Source: Alphaproteobacteria bacterium
GTDB lineage: Bacteria; Pseudomonadota; Alphaproteobacteria; Rhizobiales; Amorphaceae
DNA length: 50,827 bases
Reading direction: 5' to 3'
NCBI GenBank assembly: GCA_030431335.1
Contig: JAUIJH010000019.1
Span: forward strand, 1 to 50,827
Shown here piece by piece: positions 37,514 through 46,442 of the stretch (positions within the stretch are counted from its first letter, which is position 1; each line of letters begins with the position of its first letter). The notes beneath the pieces are model-generated. The model saw only the letters and a program-made list of their open reading frames with translations. It searched no databases and was not told the DNA's origin. The position numbers and the translations under genes are program-made.

Positions 37514-38902
37514 TCAGCGCGAAAGGCTGTCGGACAGGAGCTTGAGGCCTTCGCCTTCCTTGCGGGTGCGCGCGAGGCACTCGGCGGTGGCGGCAACGGC
37601 CTTGTCGATGTCCTCGACGGTGTGGTTCGAGGTGAGGAAGTAGCGCAAGCGCGCGGCCTTCTCCGGCACCGCCGGATAGATGATGGGCTGCACGTTGATG
37701 CCCGCCTCGGCCAGCCGGTGGGAGACCACGGCGGCCAGGATGCTGTCGCCGACGATGATCGGGATCACCGCGAGACCTTCGCTGGTGCCCACGTCGAGAC
37801 CAGCCTCGCGGGCCTTCTTCAGGAAATAGTGGCCGTTCTTGGCCAGTTGGGTGACGCGCTCGGGCTCGGCTTCCAGGAGCTGGAGCGACTTGAGCGCCGC
37901 CGCCGTCTGCGCCGCCGGCATGCCGACGGAAAATACGAAGCCCGGCGCCGTCGCCTTGAGATATTCCACCAGCGAGGACGAGCCGGCGATGAAGCCTCCG
38001 CACGAGGACAGCGTCTTCGACAGGGTGCCCATCCAGATCTCGACCGCGTTGGGGTCGACACCGTCGCGCTCGGCGAGGCCACGGCCGGTGGCGCCGACGA
38101 CGCCCAACGCATGGGCCTCGTCCACCAGAAGCCAGGCATCGTAGCGGTTCTTGAGGCGAATGAGGCGGGCGAGCGGCGGCGAATCGCCATCCATCGAGTA
38201 GAGCCCCTCCACCGCGATCAGGACGCGGCCGAAGCTGTGGCGGCTCTTGGCCAGCAGTTCTTCCAGATGGTCGAGATCGTTGTGGCGGAAGGTGAGCCGC
38301 GTCGCGCCTGACAGGCGTACGCCCTCCACGATCGAATTGTGGATGAACGCGTCCGTCAGCACGAGGTCGGACTTCGACAGAAGATGGCCGATGGTGGTGA
38401 CGTTGGTGGCGTGGCCCGACACCATCACCACCGAATCCTCCACGCCCAGGAAGCGGGCCAGCGCCGTCTCCAGCTCGCGGTGCAGCGGGCGCTCGCCCGA
38501 CACGACGCGGCTTGCCGAAACGGAGGTGCCGAACTGTTCGATCGCCTCGTGCGCGGCGGCATTGACCCGGGGGTCGCCGTTGAGCCCGCAATAATCGTAG
38601 GACGAGAAGTTGATGTACTCGCGCCCGTCGATGATCGTGTGGGCGGCGGCGCGCACGTCATGCGAGCGGAAGAACGGGCTGTCGATCTTGAGGAGGTCGG
38701 CGGCCGCGCGCTGGATCTTGAGCTCGCGCACCTCGTCGAGCGTGCCGAAATCGAAGGCGGTGGAGGCGGTCCGGCGCTCGGCCTCCTTGGGGATCATCCG
38801 GTCGAACTTGCGTTCCAGGCCCGCCTTGCGGGACGCGCGCCCGGCGGCAAGAAGCTGGTCCTTCGCAGCAGCCTTGAGCGTGTTGATGCCGCGCTTGGTC
38901 AT
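37514..38902 (-). CDS. PLP-dependent alpha-oxoamine synthase, probable PKS off-loading enzyme
   Basis: A 462-residue member of the family that includes serine palmitoyltransferase, KBL, AONS and ALAS: decarboxylative Claisen condensation of an amino acid with an acyl thioester. Key blocks are YINFSSYDYCGLNGDPRV, FGTSVSASRVVSGERPLHRELE, VSGHATNVTTIG (stacking His164), LLVDEAHALGVVGATGRG (Asp261, His264) and GTLSKTLSSCGGFIAG with PLP-lysine Lys296. An extra charged N-terminal segment of about 50-75 residues precedes the core. ATG 38902 overlaps the PKS stop as ATGA, so both are made together. The PKS lacks a thioesterase, so this enzyme probably releases the chain as an alpha-amino ketone. The amino acid used (Ser, Ala, Gly) cannot be told. 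Confidence 0.88.
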   Translation of the reverse strand: MTKRGINTLKAAAKDQLLAAGRASRKAGLERKFDRMIPKEAERRTASTAFDFGTLDEVRELKIQRAAADLLKIDSPFFRSHDVRAAAHTIIDGREYINFSSYDYCGLNGDPRVNAAAHEAIEQFGTSVSASRVVSGERPLHRELETALARFLGVEDSVVMVSGHATNVTTIGHLLSKSDLVLTDAFIHNSIVEGVRLSGATRLTFRHNDLDHLEELLAKSRHSFGRVLIAVEGLYSMDGDSPPLARLIRLKNRYDAWLLVDEAHALGVVGATGRGLAERDGVDPNAVEIWMGTLSKTLSSCGGFIAGSSSLVEYLKATAPGFVFSVGMPAAQTAAALKSLQLLEAEPERVTQLAKNGHYFLKKAREAGLDVGTSEGLAVIPIIVGDSILAAVVSHRLAEAGINVQPIIYPAVPEKAARLRYFLTSNHTVEDIDKAVAATAECLARTRKEGEGLKLLSDSLSR

Positions 38903-41900
38903 GAAATGATCGTCCTCATGCCGGCCGTCTTTTCCCGGACAGCCGCCTCGACCGCGCCGATGTCGCTAGTTCCCGCCTCGAGGTCCTTGCTGAGGTGACG
39001 ACTGGCCATTGCCTCGTGGTCCTCGCCCAACAGGGCCTCGTCACCGCGTACGCGCAGCACGACCCGCTTGGCAAGGTCCACCAAAGTCGCACCGGCCGCC
39101 AGCGACATCAGCGGGATGTCGATGCCGAGCCGCTGCTCCGCGGCCATCCGCAGCTCCACGCCCATCAAGGAATCCATGCCCAGCGCCGTGAGCGGCTTGT
39201 GCACATCGATCTCCGAGGCCGGCAGCTTGAGAATGCGCGAGATCTCGCCCGTGAGCAGCTTGGCCACCTCCGCCAGCGCTTCCTGGTCGGTGAGGCCGGC
39301 CAGCCGCTCGGCAAGGTTGATGGCGCCGCCCTCTTCGGCCGCGTCGCCCGCGTCCTCGGCAAGGTCCTCGAACGCGGGGCTCGCGGCGAACACGAGGTCT
39401 TTTCGCGCGGCGGCCCAGTCCACCTTGCCGACGAGGCGCACGGCGGGCCCCTCGGTCATGGCGCCGTCCTCGATCAGCGCCTTGAGGCCGGCGAGGGCCT
39501 CGGCGGAGGACACGGCGTGCCGGCCGAGCTTGCGCTTGAGGAGCTCCGAGGTCTCCGTGTCGCGCGCGAAGACGCCGACGTCGGCGATGGCGCCCCAGGC
39601 GACGGCCAGCGCCGGCTTGCCCTCGGCGCGGCGGCGACGGGCCACGGCTTCCAGGAAGGCGTTGGCGGCGACGTAGTTGGCCTGGCCAGGGTTGCCGAGC
39701 TGCACCGTGATCGACGAGTAGACGACGAAGAGGTCGAGCGGCACGCCCGCCGTCGCCGCTTCCAGTGCCAGCACGCCGGCCACCTTGGGCGTGATCGCGG
39801 TGGCATGGCGCTCGGCGTTGAGTGAGGTGATCAGCGCGTCGTCCAGCACCATCGCCATGTGGAAGACGCCGCCGAGCGGGCGCGTCTCGGTGATCGCCTT
39901 CACGGCGGCGGCGACGGCGTCCTTGTCGGTGACGTCGAGCGTCACGAGGTCGATGGCGATGCCGGCCTTGCGGTGCGCCTCGATCTTGGCCGCGATAGTC
40001 TCGTCCTTGACGCCGGAGCGGCTGGCCAGGACGAGATGGCGCGCGCCTTCGCCGATCAGCCATTCGGCGGTGGCGAAGCCGAAGCCGGACGTGCCGCCGA
40101 CCAGGAGATAGGCCTTGTCGGCGTCGACCACCGCGCGCGGCGCGGCACGGGGAGCGGGCGTCGGCGGTGCCGCCACCACGATCTTGCCGATGTGCCCGGC
40201 GGACTGCATCAGCCGGTAGGCGTCACGCACGCCCTCGGCCGGGAACTGGCGGAAGGGCAGCGCCGTCAGGTCGCCGGAGACGAACAGGTCGATGATCGTT
40301 CCCAGGATGCGCTTGGCGGCTTTGGGCTTGTACTTCATCAGCTGGTCGGCATCGATGCCGAAGTAGCTGAGATTGCGGCGGAAGGGGCGCAGGCCGAGCT
40401 TGGTGTCGGCGTAGAAGTCGCGCTTGCCGAGCTCCAGGAAGCGGCCGAACGGCTTCAGCGCGCCGATGGAGCGCTCCATCGCCTCGCCGGCCAGAGAGTT
40501 GAGCACCACGTCGACGCCCTCGCCCCCGGTCGCCTCGATCGCCTCGTCGGCGAAGGTGAGGGCGCGGCTGTCGAACACGCGATCGGCGCCGAGGCGCTCC
40601 AGCAGCGCCCGCTTCTCCACCGTGCCCGCCGTGGCGAACACCCTGGCGCCGCGCCACTTGGCGATCTGGAGCGCCGCGAGGCCGACGCCGCCAGCGCCGC
40701 CGTGGATGAGAACGGTCTCGTCCTCTTCGAGCTGGCCGAGCTCGACGAGGGCGTAGAAGGCGGTGAGGAAGGCAACCGGCACCGTCGCCGCCGCGTCGCT
40801 GGACAGCTCGGCCGGGCGTTTGGCGACGGCTGCCGCGGCCACGGTCACGTGCGAGGCGAAGCAGGCCGGGGCGAAGGCGATCACCGCGTCGCCGACGGCG
40901 AGATCGGTCACCTCGTCGCCCACGGCCTCGATGATGCCGGCGCATTCCATGCCCAGCGTCGGGCCGGCGAAGCCGTCCTGCAGCGCTTCGTGCGGCAGCA
41001 GGCCCAAGGTCCACATCACGTCGCGGAAGTTGAGCCCGGTGGCCTCGACCTTGATGCGCACGGCATCCGGCCCCAGCACGGGGTGGGGAGCGGGCTGCCA
41101 CACCAGATGGTCGATGGAACCGCGGTGCGGGATGGCGAGGGTGGTCATGTCGCCGCCGCCGCGCGGGGTCGGCAGCATGGGGCGATAGCGCATGGCGGCG
41201 CGGTGATCGCTGGACAGCACGATCTCGCGCTCGGCGTTGGGCTGGGCCAGCTCGGCGTAGAGACGGACCGCCGCCTCGCTGGGCTCGAAGCTCTGGGCGA
41301 TGTCGACCAGGCGCAGCGAAAGGTGCGGGAACTCGTTGACCGCGACGCGGCCGAAGGCGGACATCGCCGCCGCGACCGGCCGGACCTCGCTGGCGGTGCC
41401 GGCAACCTGTGCGCCGAAGGTGACGAGGGTCACGTCGCGCTCCAGGGTGCCGAGGCCGGCCAGGAAGGTGCCCAGCTCCGCCAGGCGGGCCGGCAAGGCC
41501 GACGCGTCCGCCTCGTCCAAGGCGACGAGGATGGCGCCCTCGGTCGGCGCGGTGGCAAGGTCGAGCACGGGCGGCTGCTCGTCCTGCATGGCCGAGAGGG
41601 CGACGCACACGCGCCTCGCCGCTTCGCCCGCCGCGTGGAGCGAGGGAAGCGGCGGCGCCTCCTGACGCTCGCCGGCGACGGGGCGCACGGCGGTCCACAC
41701 GATGGCGTCGGTCTCGCCGGTGGCGAGGGGGGCGACGGTGCCCGCTTCGAGGTGCGCATCGGCCAGGGCGGCGCGCCACTCGTCCACGTTCATCAGGCGG
41801 CCGACCGGCGATTCGGGGTCGGCCGAGCCGGCCCACCAGTCCGCCTCCAGGCCGCACAAGGCATCCGCGAAGAGGCCCGGCCCGTAGGCGGCGCCGAACA

Positions 41901-44900
41901 CCGCGCCGGACGGCTTCATCAGGTCCGCGAGGCCGGCGAGGCGCGGCGCGGCAAGGGTCGGCGACAGGAACAGCGCATCGAACGGGTGGCCGCTGGTGGC
42001 GAGCGCATCGAACGGTGTCACCTCGATGCCCGCGGCCGGTTCGAACACGAGCGCGAGGCGCTCCACAGCCGCCGGGTCGCGGTCGCTGATCACGAGACGG
42101 ACCCGCTCGGGGTCGGTCAGATCGCGCAGGCGGCGCAGGAAGCCGATATTGCCGGCGCCGACGACGCACAGCCGCAGCGCGCTCTGGTCGGTGTCGGCGA
42201 TCACGTCGGCGATGGCCGCCAGCAGCGCGTCGTACAGCGGCATGGAGAAGGGCGAGGCGGTGAGCAACTGGCTGACCAGCGCGTCCGCCACCGGGAACTT
42301 GGCGAACAGCCCGTTTGCGAGGGCCTGCGCGAACCAGGTGGGCAGCGCGGCGAGCAGGGCAGCCTCCGCGAGGCGGTCCGGGTGCTCCGCCGTCATCAGG
42401 TCGACCACGTCGGCCACCGCGATGGCCTCCCCCACGACCTGCCAGCGGCCGTCCGCTTCCTGCGCGCGGCCGGAGGCTTCCAGCGCCAGCAGAAGGCGGG
42501 TGGCGAGCGGCACGGCGCCGCGCGCGAGGACACCGCGCTCGCACAGCTCGGCCAGCGTGGCCGGCTCCGCGAGGTGCGGCCGCAGCACTTCGGCGGCGGC
42601 GGCCTGCACGCCGGCTTCCATCAAGAGCGCCGTCTCGGACGGCTCGGCCGCATCCGCGGCGGTCAGCCCCGCCGGCAGCGTCGGCGCGACGTTGGACGGC
42701 TCGTAGGCGCGGGTGATGCGCTTGAGGTAAGGCGCGGCGAAAAGGGTGGGGCCGCCCATGTTGCGGCTGAGCGGCACGGCCTGGAAGCGCACGCCCGTCA
42801 CCTTGGCGACGAGGTTGCCCGCGCCGTCGCGCAGCAGGAAATCGGCCTCCGCGATGCCCTCGGTGGGCGTGCGCACCACGATGTCGGCCTCCGCCGGCGG
42901 GGCGGCGCCCTCTGCGAGGATCAGGCGGCCGATGCGGATCGGCAGCACCGCCGTCTCCTCGTCGACCATGGTGCCGGCGAGGAAGGCGAACAGGGCATGG
43001 AAGCACGAATCGAACAACGTCGGATCGAGCGCGAAGCCGTGGCGCGCGGTGGCCGGATCGGCCGGCGCGAGGCGCACGTGGGCGCGGGTTTCGTCGATCA
43101 GCGTCACGACGCTGGCGCGCCGGAAGACGGGGCCATAGGGCAGGCCGAAGCGGCGCGTCATCTCGTAGAGCTGCGCGGCGGGCACTTTCTTGGCGTCCGC
43201 CGGTAGCACGAAGGGGGCGGGCAGCTCGGGCCGGGCCGGCGCCTTGCCCAGCGTCGCCTTGACGTGCGGCATGAAGCCGTCGTCCGACAGGCGCGGCCGG
43301 CTTTCGATCACGAAGGTGGCCGGGGCGATCTCGCGCGTGCGCACTTCGCGTTCGGTGGCTTCCTCCAGCACCAGCGGCGCGTAGATGTCGAGATCGCGCA
43401 GCTCGATGTTGGCGTTCGGATAGAGGATCCGGCCGGCCGCGAGCAGCATCTCGGCAAAGCCGGCGGCCGGAAACACCACCGAGTCCTCGACCTTGTGATC
43501 GCCGAGGAAGGGCAGGCGCTTGGCGTCGTGCGTGATGCGCCAGATCGCTTCGTCCGTGCGCACCCGGTCACCGAGCAGGATGTGCTCGCGCCGCGCCAGC
43601 AGGCGCAGCCGCTCGGACGTGAACACGGTGCGGTAATATTCGTGCTGCCAGGGATATTGCGGCAGGATCGACGGCGAGGCGGTCTTGGGGCCGAACAGCA
43701 GCGCTTCGTCCACCGCGGCGCCGTGGGCGAGGGCCGCGCGCACCACGTTGCCGACCGGCTCGTCCGCCGCATCGTTCTGCTTGAACGAGGGCAGCACGAT
43801 GGCCTTCACCTCGGCGCCGCGCGCGGCGTCGTTGAGGTAGCCCGTCAGCACCGGGCGCGGGCCGATCTCGACGAACAGCCGATGGTTGCCCAGCAGCGTC
43901 TTCACCGCGTCGGCGAAAAGCACCGACTGGCGCACGTTGTCCCACCAGTATTGGCCGGTGAGCTCGCTGCCCTCGACGGCGCCACCGGTGACGGTCGACA
44001 CCATCGGCACCGTGGCGGCGCGCGGCTCGATGTCCTTCAACGAGGCGAGCAGCGGCTCCTTGATGGGCTCAACCAGCGCGCAGTGGAACGGATAGTCGAG
44101 GTCGAGCCGCTTCACCGCCCAGCGGCGCTTGCGCGCGGCGGTGGCGAACTCGGACAGCGTCGCGGCCGGGCCGGAGATGGTGACCGAGCGGGACGAGTTG
44201 ATGGCCGCCAGCTCGAGCCCGGCGAAGGGCGCGATCGCCGCGCGCGCCTCGTCCGGCGGCAGCAGCAGTGCGGCCATGCCGCCGAGGTGACGCGTCACCT
44301 CCTGGTGGGTGGAGCGGGCGTGGATCACGCGCACGGCGTCGGCCAGCGTCAGCGCGCCGCTCGCCCAGGCCGCGGCAACCTCGCCGACGGAGTGGCCGAC
44401 CACGGCGGCCGGCGTCAGCCCCTGCTTGTTGAGCGCTTCGGTCAGCGCCACCTGGATCGCGAACAGCAGCGGCTGGGCGATCTCGGTCCGCTCGATCTCG
44501 GTATCGAGATCTTCGGAGAACATCATCGTCACCAGCGACCAGCCGGCAACGCTCATGAACAGCCGGTCGGTCCGGTCGAAGGAGAGGCGGAAATCGGTCT
44601 CGCTCTGGTAGGCGGCCCGGCCCATGCCGGCCCACTGTGCACCGTTGCCGGAGTAGACGAAGACGGGCTTCTGCGCCGCGGCGATGGCCTCGCCGGTGAC
44701 GACCTTGGCGTGCGCCTCGCCCTCGGCGACGGCCCGCAGTGCGGTGGCGATCTCCGCCATCGTGCCGGGTGCCACCACGGCGCGATGGGCCAGGCGCTGG
44801 CGGCAGTGCGCCGCGGCGTTGGCGAATTGGGCGGGATCGTTGGCGGCTTCCAGCGCCTCGGCGCTGCGGCTCGCGAGCGCCTTGAGGGCCGCGGCGCTGG

Positions 44901-46245
44901 CCGCGCTGATCACGAGCGGGGCAGGGCGGTGCGACAGGGCGGCCGGCACCGTGCGCGGCTCGCCGTCCGTCAGCACCACGTGCGCGTTGGCGCCGCCGAA
45001 GCCGAACGAGTTGATGCCCACCGCGCGCGGCTCGCCCTTGCGCGCCAGCGGGATCGCCTCGTGCGCCACCTCGAGGTTCAGCTCCTTGAAGCGGATGTCG
45101 GGGTTGGGCGTTTCGAAATGCAGCGAGGCCGGCAGGCAGTCGCGCTCCAGGGCGAGCTGCGACTTGAGCACGCCGACGAGGCCCGACGCGGGCTCCAGGT
45201 GGCCGAAATTGGTTTTCGACGAGCCGATCAGCAGCGGGGCGTCGCGACGCATGGCGAGCTCGCGGCCGATGGCCTCCGCCTCGATCGGATCGCCGACGCG
45301 GGTGCCGGTGCCGTGCGCCTCGACGAAGGCGAGGCGGTTCGGGTCGACCTCGAAGGCGTTGTAGACGTCGCGCAGCAGCGCGGCCTGGGCCTGCATGGAG
45401 GGCAGCGACAGGCCGGCGGTGCGCCCGTCCGCGTTGGTGCCGGAGGCGACGAAGCGGGCGCGGACGGTCTCGCCGTTGCGCCGCGCGACGTCCTCCGCGC
45501 GCAGCACCAGGACGACGGCGCCTTCGGAGCGCACGTAGCCGTCGGCGTTGGCGTCGAAGGCACGGCAGAGGCCGTTTTCCGACAGCATCGAGGCGCGCGA
45601 GAAGCCGATGAACGGGACGGGGTGAAGCAGCAGCGAGACGCCGCCGACCACGGCCGTCTCGACGCGGCCGAAACGAATGTCCTCGATCGCGTGGTGGAGC
45701 GCGATCAGCGAGGAGGAGCACGCCGTGTCGACGACGTAGCTCGGGCCCTTGAGGTCGAACGCGTAGGAAATGCGGTTGGCGATGATCGACAGCGTGTTGC
45801 CGGTCATCGATTGCGGCTCGATCTGCGAGGTGTCGAGCTGCGCGTTGGTGCCGTAGTCGAGCGAGGAGGCGCCGACATAGACGCCCACCTTCTCGCCGGC
45901 GAGCGAGGAAGGCGGCAGGCCGGCATTCTCCAGCGCCTCGACGACCACCTCGAGCAGCACGCGCTGCTGCGGGTCCATCGCGGCTGCCTCGCGCGGCGAG
46001 ATCCCGAAATAGCCCGGATCGAAGTGGAAGGGCTCGGCGAGCTGGCCGGCGGCGAAGGTGACCGCGCGCCCCGGCGTGTTGCGGTTCGGATGCTGGTGCT
46101 GCTGCGTACCGAAACGGTCCTCGTCGACTTCCGTGATCACGCAGCGGCCGGACGTCAGGACGTTCCAAAACTCTTCAAGACCGTTGGCGGAAGGCAGCCT
46201 GCAGGCGGAACCCACAAGCGCAACCTTCGAGACGGACACGGTCAT
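38899..46245 (-). CDS. Single-module reducing type I polyketide synthase (KS-AT-DH-psiMT-psiKR-ER-KR-ACP)
   Basis: A 2448-residue multidomain synthase. KS, about 5-425: DTACSSS with Cys176, EAHGTGT (His311), KTNFGH (His349). AT, 528-815: GHSVGE with Ser619 and YPFH at 718-721, a mixed motif with no firm extender prediction. DH, 885-1160: His917 and Asp1079 in DPTLFDSCFHAL, but the usual Gly four residues after the His is Asp. A methyltransferase-like region, 1200-1525, has VVGAGNIGFLRRL in place of a normal SAM glycine loop and is probably inactive. Structural KR, 1540-1690. ER, 1700-2028: HGGAGGVG. KR, 2040-2285: Tyr2191. ACP, 2325-2400: GMDSLMGVELR with Ser2359. No thioesterase follows. ATG 46245 (GAGGA upstream) is preferred over a TTG at 46251. 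Such a set can act iteratively to make a saturated fatty-acid-like chain. Confidence 0.93.
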   Translation of the reverse strand: MTVSVSKVALVGSACRLPSANGLEEFWNVLTSGRCVITEVDEDRFGTQQHQHPNRNTPGRAVTFAAGQLAEPFHFDPGYFGISPREAAAMDPQQRVLLEVVVEALENAGLPPSSLAGEKVGVYVGASSLDYGTNAQLDTSQIEPQSMTGNTLSIIANRISYAFDLKGPSYVVDTACSSSLIALHHAIEDIRFGRVETAVVGGVSLLLHPVPFIGFSRASMLSENGLCRAFDANADGYVRSEGAVVLVLRAEDVARRNGETVRARFVASGTNADGRTAGLSLPSMQAQAALLRDVYNAFEVDPNRLAFVEAHGTGTRVGDPIEAEAIGRELAMRRDAPLLIGSSKTNFGHLEPASGLVGVLKSQLALERDCLPASLHFETPNPDIRFKELNLEVAHEAIPLARKGEPRAVGINSFGFGGANAHVVLTDGEPRTVPAALSHRPAPLVISAASAAALKALASRSAEALEAANDPAQFANAAAHCRQRLAHRAVVAPGTMAEIATALRAVAEGEAHAKVVTGEAIAAAQKPVFVYSGNGAQWAGMGRAAYQSETDFRLSFDRTDRLFMSVAGWSLVTMMFSEDLDTEIERTEIAQPLLFAIQVALTEALNKQGLTPAAVVGHSVGEVAAAWASGALTLADAVRVIHARSTHQEVTRHLGGMAALLLPPDEARAAIAPFAGLELAAINSSRSVTISGPAATLSEFATAARKRRWAVKRLDLDYPFHCALVEPIKEPLLASLKDIEPRAATVPMVSTVTGGAVEGSELTGQYWWDNVRQSVLFADAVKTLLGNHRLFVEIGPRPVLTGYLNDAARGAEVKAIVLPSFKQNDAADEPVGNVVRAALAHGAAVDEALLFGPKTASPSILPQYPWQHEYYRTVFTSERLRLLARREHILLGDRVRTDEAIWRITHDAKRLPFLGDHKVEDSVVFPAAGFAEMLLAAGRILYPNANIELRDLDIYAPLVLEEATEREVRTREIAPATFVIESRPRLSDDGFMPHVKATLGKAPARPELPAPFVLPADAKKVPAAQLYEMTRRFGLPYGPVFRRASVVTLIDETRAHVRLAPADPATARHGFALDPTLFDSCFHALFAFLAGTMVDEETAVLPIRIGRLILAEGAAPPAEADIVVRTPTEGIAEADFLLRDGAGNLVAKVTGVRFQAVPLSRNMGGPTLFAAPYLKRITRAYEPSNVAPTLPAGLTAADAAEPSETALLMEAGVQAAAAEVLRPHLAEPATLAELCERGVLARGAVPLATRLLLALEASGRAQEADGRWQVVGEAIAVADVVDLMTAEHPDRLAEAALLAALPTWFAQALANGLFAKFPVADALVSQLLTASPFSMPLYDALLAAIADVIADTDQSALRLCVVGAGNIGFLRRLRDLTDPERVRLVISDRDPAAVERLALVFEPAAGIEVTPFDALATSGHPFDALFLSPTLAAPRLAGLADLMKPSGAVFGAAYGPGLFADALCGLEADWWAGSADPESPVGRLMNVDEWRAALADAHLEAGTVAPLATGETDAIVWTAVRPVAGERQEAPPLPSLHAAGEAARRVCVALSAMQDEQPPVLDLATAPTEGAILVALDEADASALPARLAELGTFLAGLGTLERDVTLVTFGAQVAGTASEVRPVAAAMSAFGRVAVNEFPHLSLRLVDIAQSFEPSEAAVRLYAELAQPNAEREIVLSSDHRAAMRYRPMLPTPRGGGDMTTLAIPHRGSIDHLVWQPAPHPVLGPDAVRIKVEATGLNFRDVMWTLGLLPHEALQDGFAGPTLGMECAGIIEAVGDEVTDLAVGDAVIAFAPACFASHVTVAAAAVAKRPAELSSDAAATVPVAFLTAFYALVELGQLEEDETVLIHGGAGGVGLAALQIAKWRGARVFATAGTVEKRALLERLGADRVFDSRALTFADEAIEATGGEGVDVVLNSLAGEAMERSIGALKPFGRFLELGKRDFYADTKLGLRPFRRNLSYFGIDADQLMKYKPKAAKRILGTIIDLFVSGDLTALPFRQFPAEGVRDAYRLMQSAGHIGKIVVAAPPTPAPRAAPRAVVDADKAYLLVGGTSGFGFATAEWLIGEGARHLVLASRSGVKDETIAAKIEAHRKAGIAIDLVTLDVTDKDAVAAAVKAITETRPLGGVFHMAMVLDDALITSLNAERHATAITPKVAGVLALEAATAGVPLDLFVVYSSITVQLGNPGQANYVAANAFLEAVARRRRAEGKPALAVAWGAIADVGVFARDTETSELLKRKLGRHAVSSAEALAGLKALIEDGAMTEGPAVRLVGKVDWAAARKDLVFAASPAFEDLAEDAGDAAEEGGAINLAERLAGLTDQEALAEVAKLLTGEISRILKLPASEIDVHKPLTALGMDSLMGVELRMAAEQRLGIDIPLMSLAAGATLVDLAKRVVLRVRGDEALLGEDHEAMASRHLSKDLEAGTSDIGAVEAAVREKTAGMRTIIS

Positions 46246-46351
46246 ACGCAAGATCCTCTAGTCCGACCGACAGGACAAACGGGTGGCGCACGACGGGGAG
46301 CCGCCCCCGTTTTTGCCGGACGCATTGCTCCCACTTTCACACCGCGCGGGG

Positions 46352-46442
46352 GCAAAGCCAAAAACGCATAGGCGATTGCTTTGCGCCCTGCAAGAACGGG
46401 CCCGGATGGCCGGGTTGCACTATTGCCGTTCAATAGCAAAGC
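46352..46442. promoter_or_regulatory. Three copies of GCAAAGC/GCTTTGC upstream of the PKS
   Basis: GCAAAGC occurs on the plus strand at 46352-46358 and 46436-46442 and in the opposite orientation (GCTTTGC) at 46378-46384; the first two copies along the sequence form an inverted repeat with a 19-base loop. They lie 107-197 bases upstream of the PKS ATG, in the only promoter-sized gap of the operon. Candidate regulator half-sites; no matching known consensus. Confidence 0.4.
46420..46436. repeat. Inverted repeat CTATTG-CCGTT-CAATAG at the end of the sugar kinase gene
   Basis: Six-base perfect arms around a five-base loop, spanning the kinase stop codon (46430-46432) and adjoining one GCAAAGC copy. 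No T-run follows on the minus strand. It could be a weak terminator for the kinase or part of the PKS control region. Confidence 0.4.

Noticed and set aside
37514..38902. 5-aminolevulinate synthase (hemA) or biotin AONS (bioF)
   Set aside because: The extended N-terminus, translational coupling to a PKS without thioesterase and the divergent active-site loop favour an off-loading oxoamine synthase, although the family is the same.
41660..42650. Active C-methyltransferase domain in the PKS
   Set aside because: The SAM glycine-rich loop is replaced by VVGAGNIGFLRRL and other motifs are weak; I describe it as degenerate.
39859..46371. Long plus-strand open frames opposite the PKS
   Set aside because: Same cause: shadows of the real minus-strand gene, with low-complexity Arg/Gly/His-rich translations and no ribosome binding sites or motifs.
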